A DNA stretch of 64,000 nucleotides from Anisakis pegreffii (Eukaryota; Nematoda; Chromadorea; Rhabditida; Anisakidae): NCBI GenBank assembly GCA_035041965.1, contig JAPYMA010000464.1, positions 1-64,000 of the forward strand, written 5' to 3'. Position 1 is the stretch's first letter, and every line of letters begins with the position of its first letter. Under the pieces are notes generated by a model that ran no database searches, had not been told where the DNA came from, and saw only the letters and a list, made by a program, of their open reading frames with translations. The translations under genes and the position numbers were made by a program. Shown piece by piece: positions 63,251-64,000 of this stretch.

Positions 63251-64000
63251 ATTCCATAGAGAGTAAATGATCAGATCCTCAGTGAAGATAAGTGGCTGCA
63301 TCGATGGAATCCTTCAGCAACTAAAAAAGATTCTTCGAATGACGCGATATCTTCGTTCAAAATAGAATTCCGAACGTCATCCGACACGGCTGAATACCGC
63401 TGAACTCTTCTAAGCAAAAGGACACGTTTTTTTCTTTGCACTATCAATCAATCAATTCTAAAATCTCACTTACACATTTACACCGCCTCAGCCATCAACT
63501 CAAACTCAGATCCTTTTTCTTTGGTTTAAAAGCGAGCAATGATCATAAATTTCCACGTCACTTACACACTTCAGATCCGAGCATTCCATAGTGATATATT
63601 GTGTTTTTTTTTCTGAAGGAATGTTCCATAAACTGAATATGAGAGCTAAAGTTGAGGAAAGGTACTGAAAGTTTGAGGAAAGGCGTGACAAGAAGAGGGA
63701 AGATGCGCGATGTTCGCTGCTTGAAGTCTGTCCTCGAACAAATACTACCGTCTCAAAATTTGATTCGGTGACGTTACTTAGCAACAAATATCAGGTCTCA
63801 TATATCAACTGAAAACGTTTTTCTGATTCTATCGATTCTACGAATCAATCCAATAAAATTTCAACATGTACTTATTATACACCGAGTATCACAACGAGTA
63901 TTTCTCATTCCAATAGAAAAAATGCGAAAAAATATTTCTTTCTTTCCGAATCAAATGAAATGACGACATTCATTTGTCATTGATAAACGACAAATTAGCG

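Larger units (their letters stand above)
55641..64000. other. Interval upstream of AMPK gamma, to the window edge
   Basis: About 8.4 kb. It should contain or lead to the first exon and promoter of the kinase gene. A minus-strand gtatgt donor near 62165 follows an open stretch, but no phase-consistent exon could be fixed. The open frame at 58226-58492 (+) and the minus-strand one at 63506-63787 are protein-like in parts but match nothing I recognise. Palindromes, short tandem repeats and a GC-rich block are listed separately. Confidence 0.5.

Overview
The window reads as nuclear DNA of a metazoan, most likely a nematode. It is AT-rich by eye, its protein genes are split into many small exons bounded by short pyrimidine-AG acceptors (ttttcag, tttgcag, ttttag), and gene density is low. 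Two of the genes are glycosyltransferases best known from C. elegans (bre-3 and sqv-3), and an RTE-like non-LTR retrotransposon lies at the left edge. I cannot name the species. I saw no prokaryotic features, no rRNA, no convincing tRNA and no CRISPR array.

Layout. Positions 1-1.77 kb hold the end of the endonuclease domain and most of the reverse transcriptase of a LINE, cut off at its 3' side. From 1.8 to 26.9 kb no gene could be recognised. That stretch holds fold-back hairpins, microsatellites, a MITE-like element (9268-9440), decayed repeats and a hAT-like terminus. From 26.9 to 32.2 kb (+) is a complete ten-exon gene for an Egghead/BRE-3 family glycolipid mannosyltransferase. From 37.8 to 40.0 kb (+) is a six-exon gene for xylosylprotein beta-1,4-galactosyltransferase 7 (SQV-3). 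From 44.9 down to 42.6 kb (-) is a five-exon TRM10-family tRNA methyltransferase that had to be pieced together from exons. From 55.6 down to 48.8 kb (-) is the gamma subunit of AMP-activated protein kinase, with a long N-terminal extension and four CBS motifs. The last 8 kb hold no recognisable gene, but include a dense palindrome cluster (58681-58800) and a GC-rich block (62470-62680).

The genes do not form an operon: spacings are several kilobases and strands are mixed. BRE-3 (glycosphingolipid core) and SQV-3 (proteoglycan linker tetrasaccharide) both act in glycan assembly in the secretory pathway and are neighbours on the same strand. TRM10 acts on tRNA, and AMPK gamma is the nucleotide-sensing part of a cytoplasmic energy kinase. 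No new multi-gene system was found. The most useful observations are the assembled TRM10 gene, a linker exon of AMPK gamma whose reading frame depends on AG-AG tandem acceptors, a set of unrelated fold-back repeats of nearly constant size, and many short direct duplications about 22-36 bases apart.
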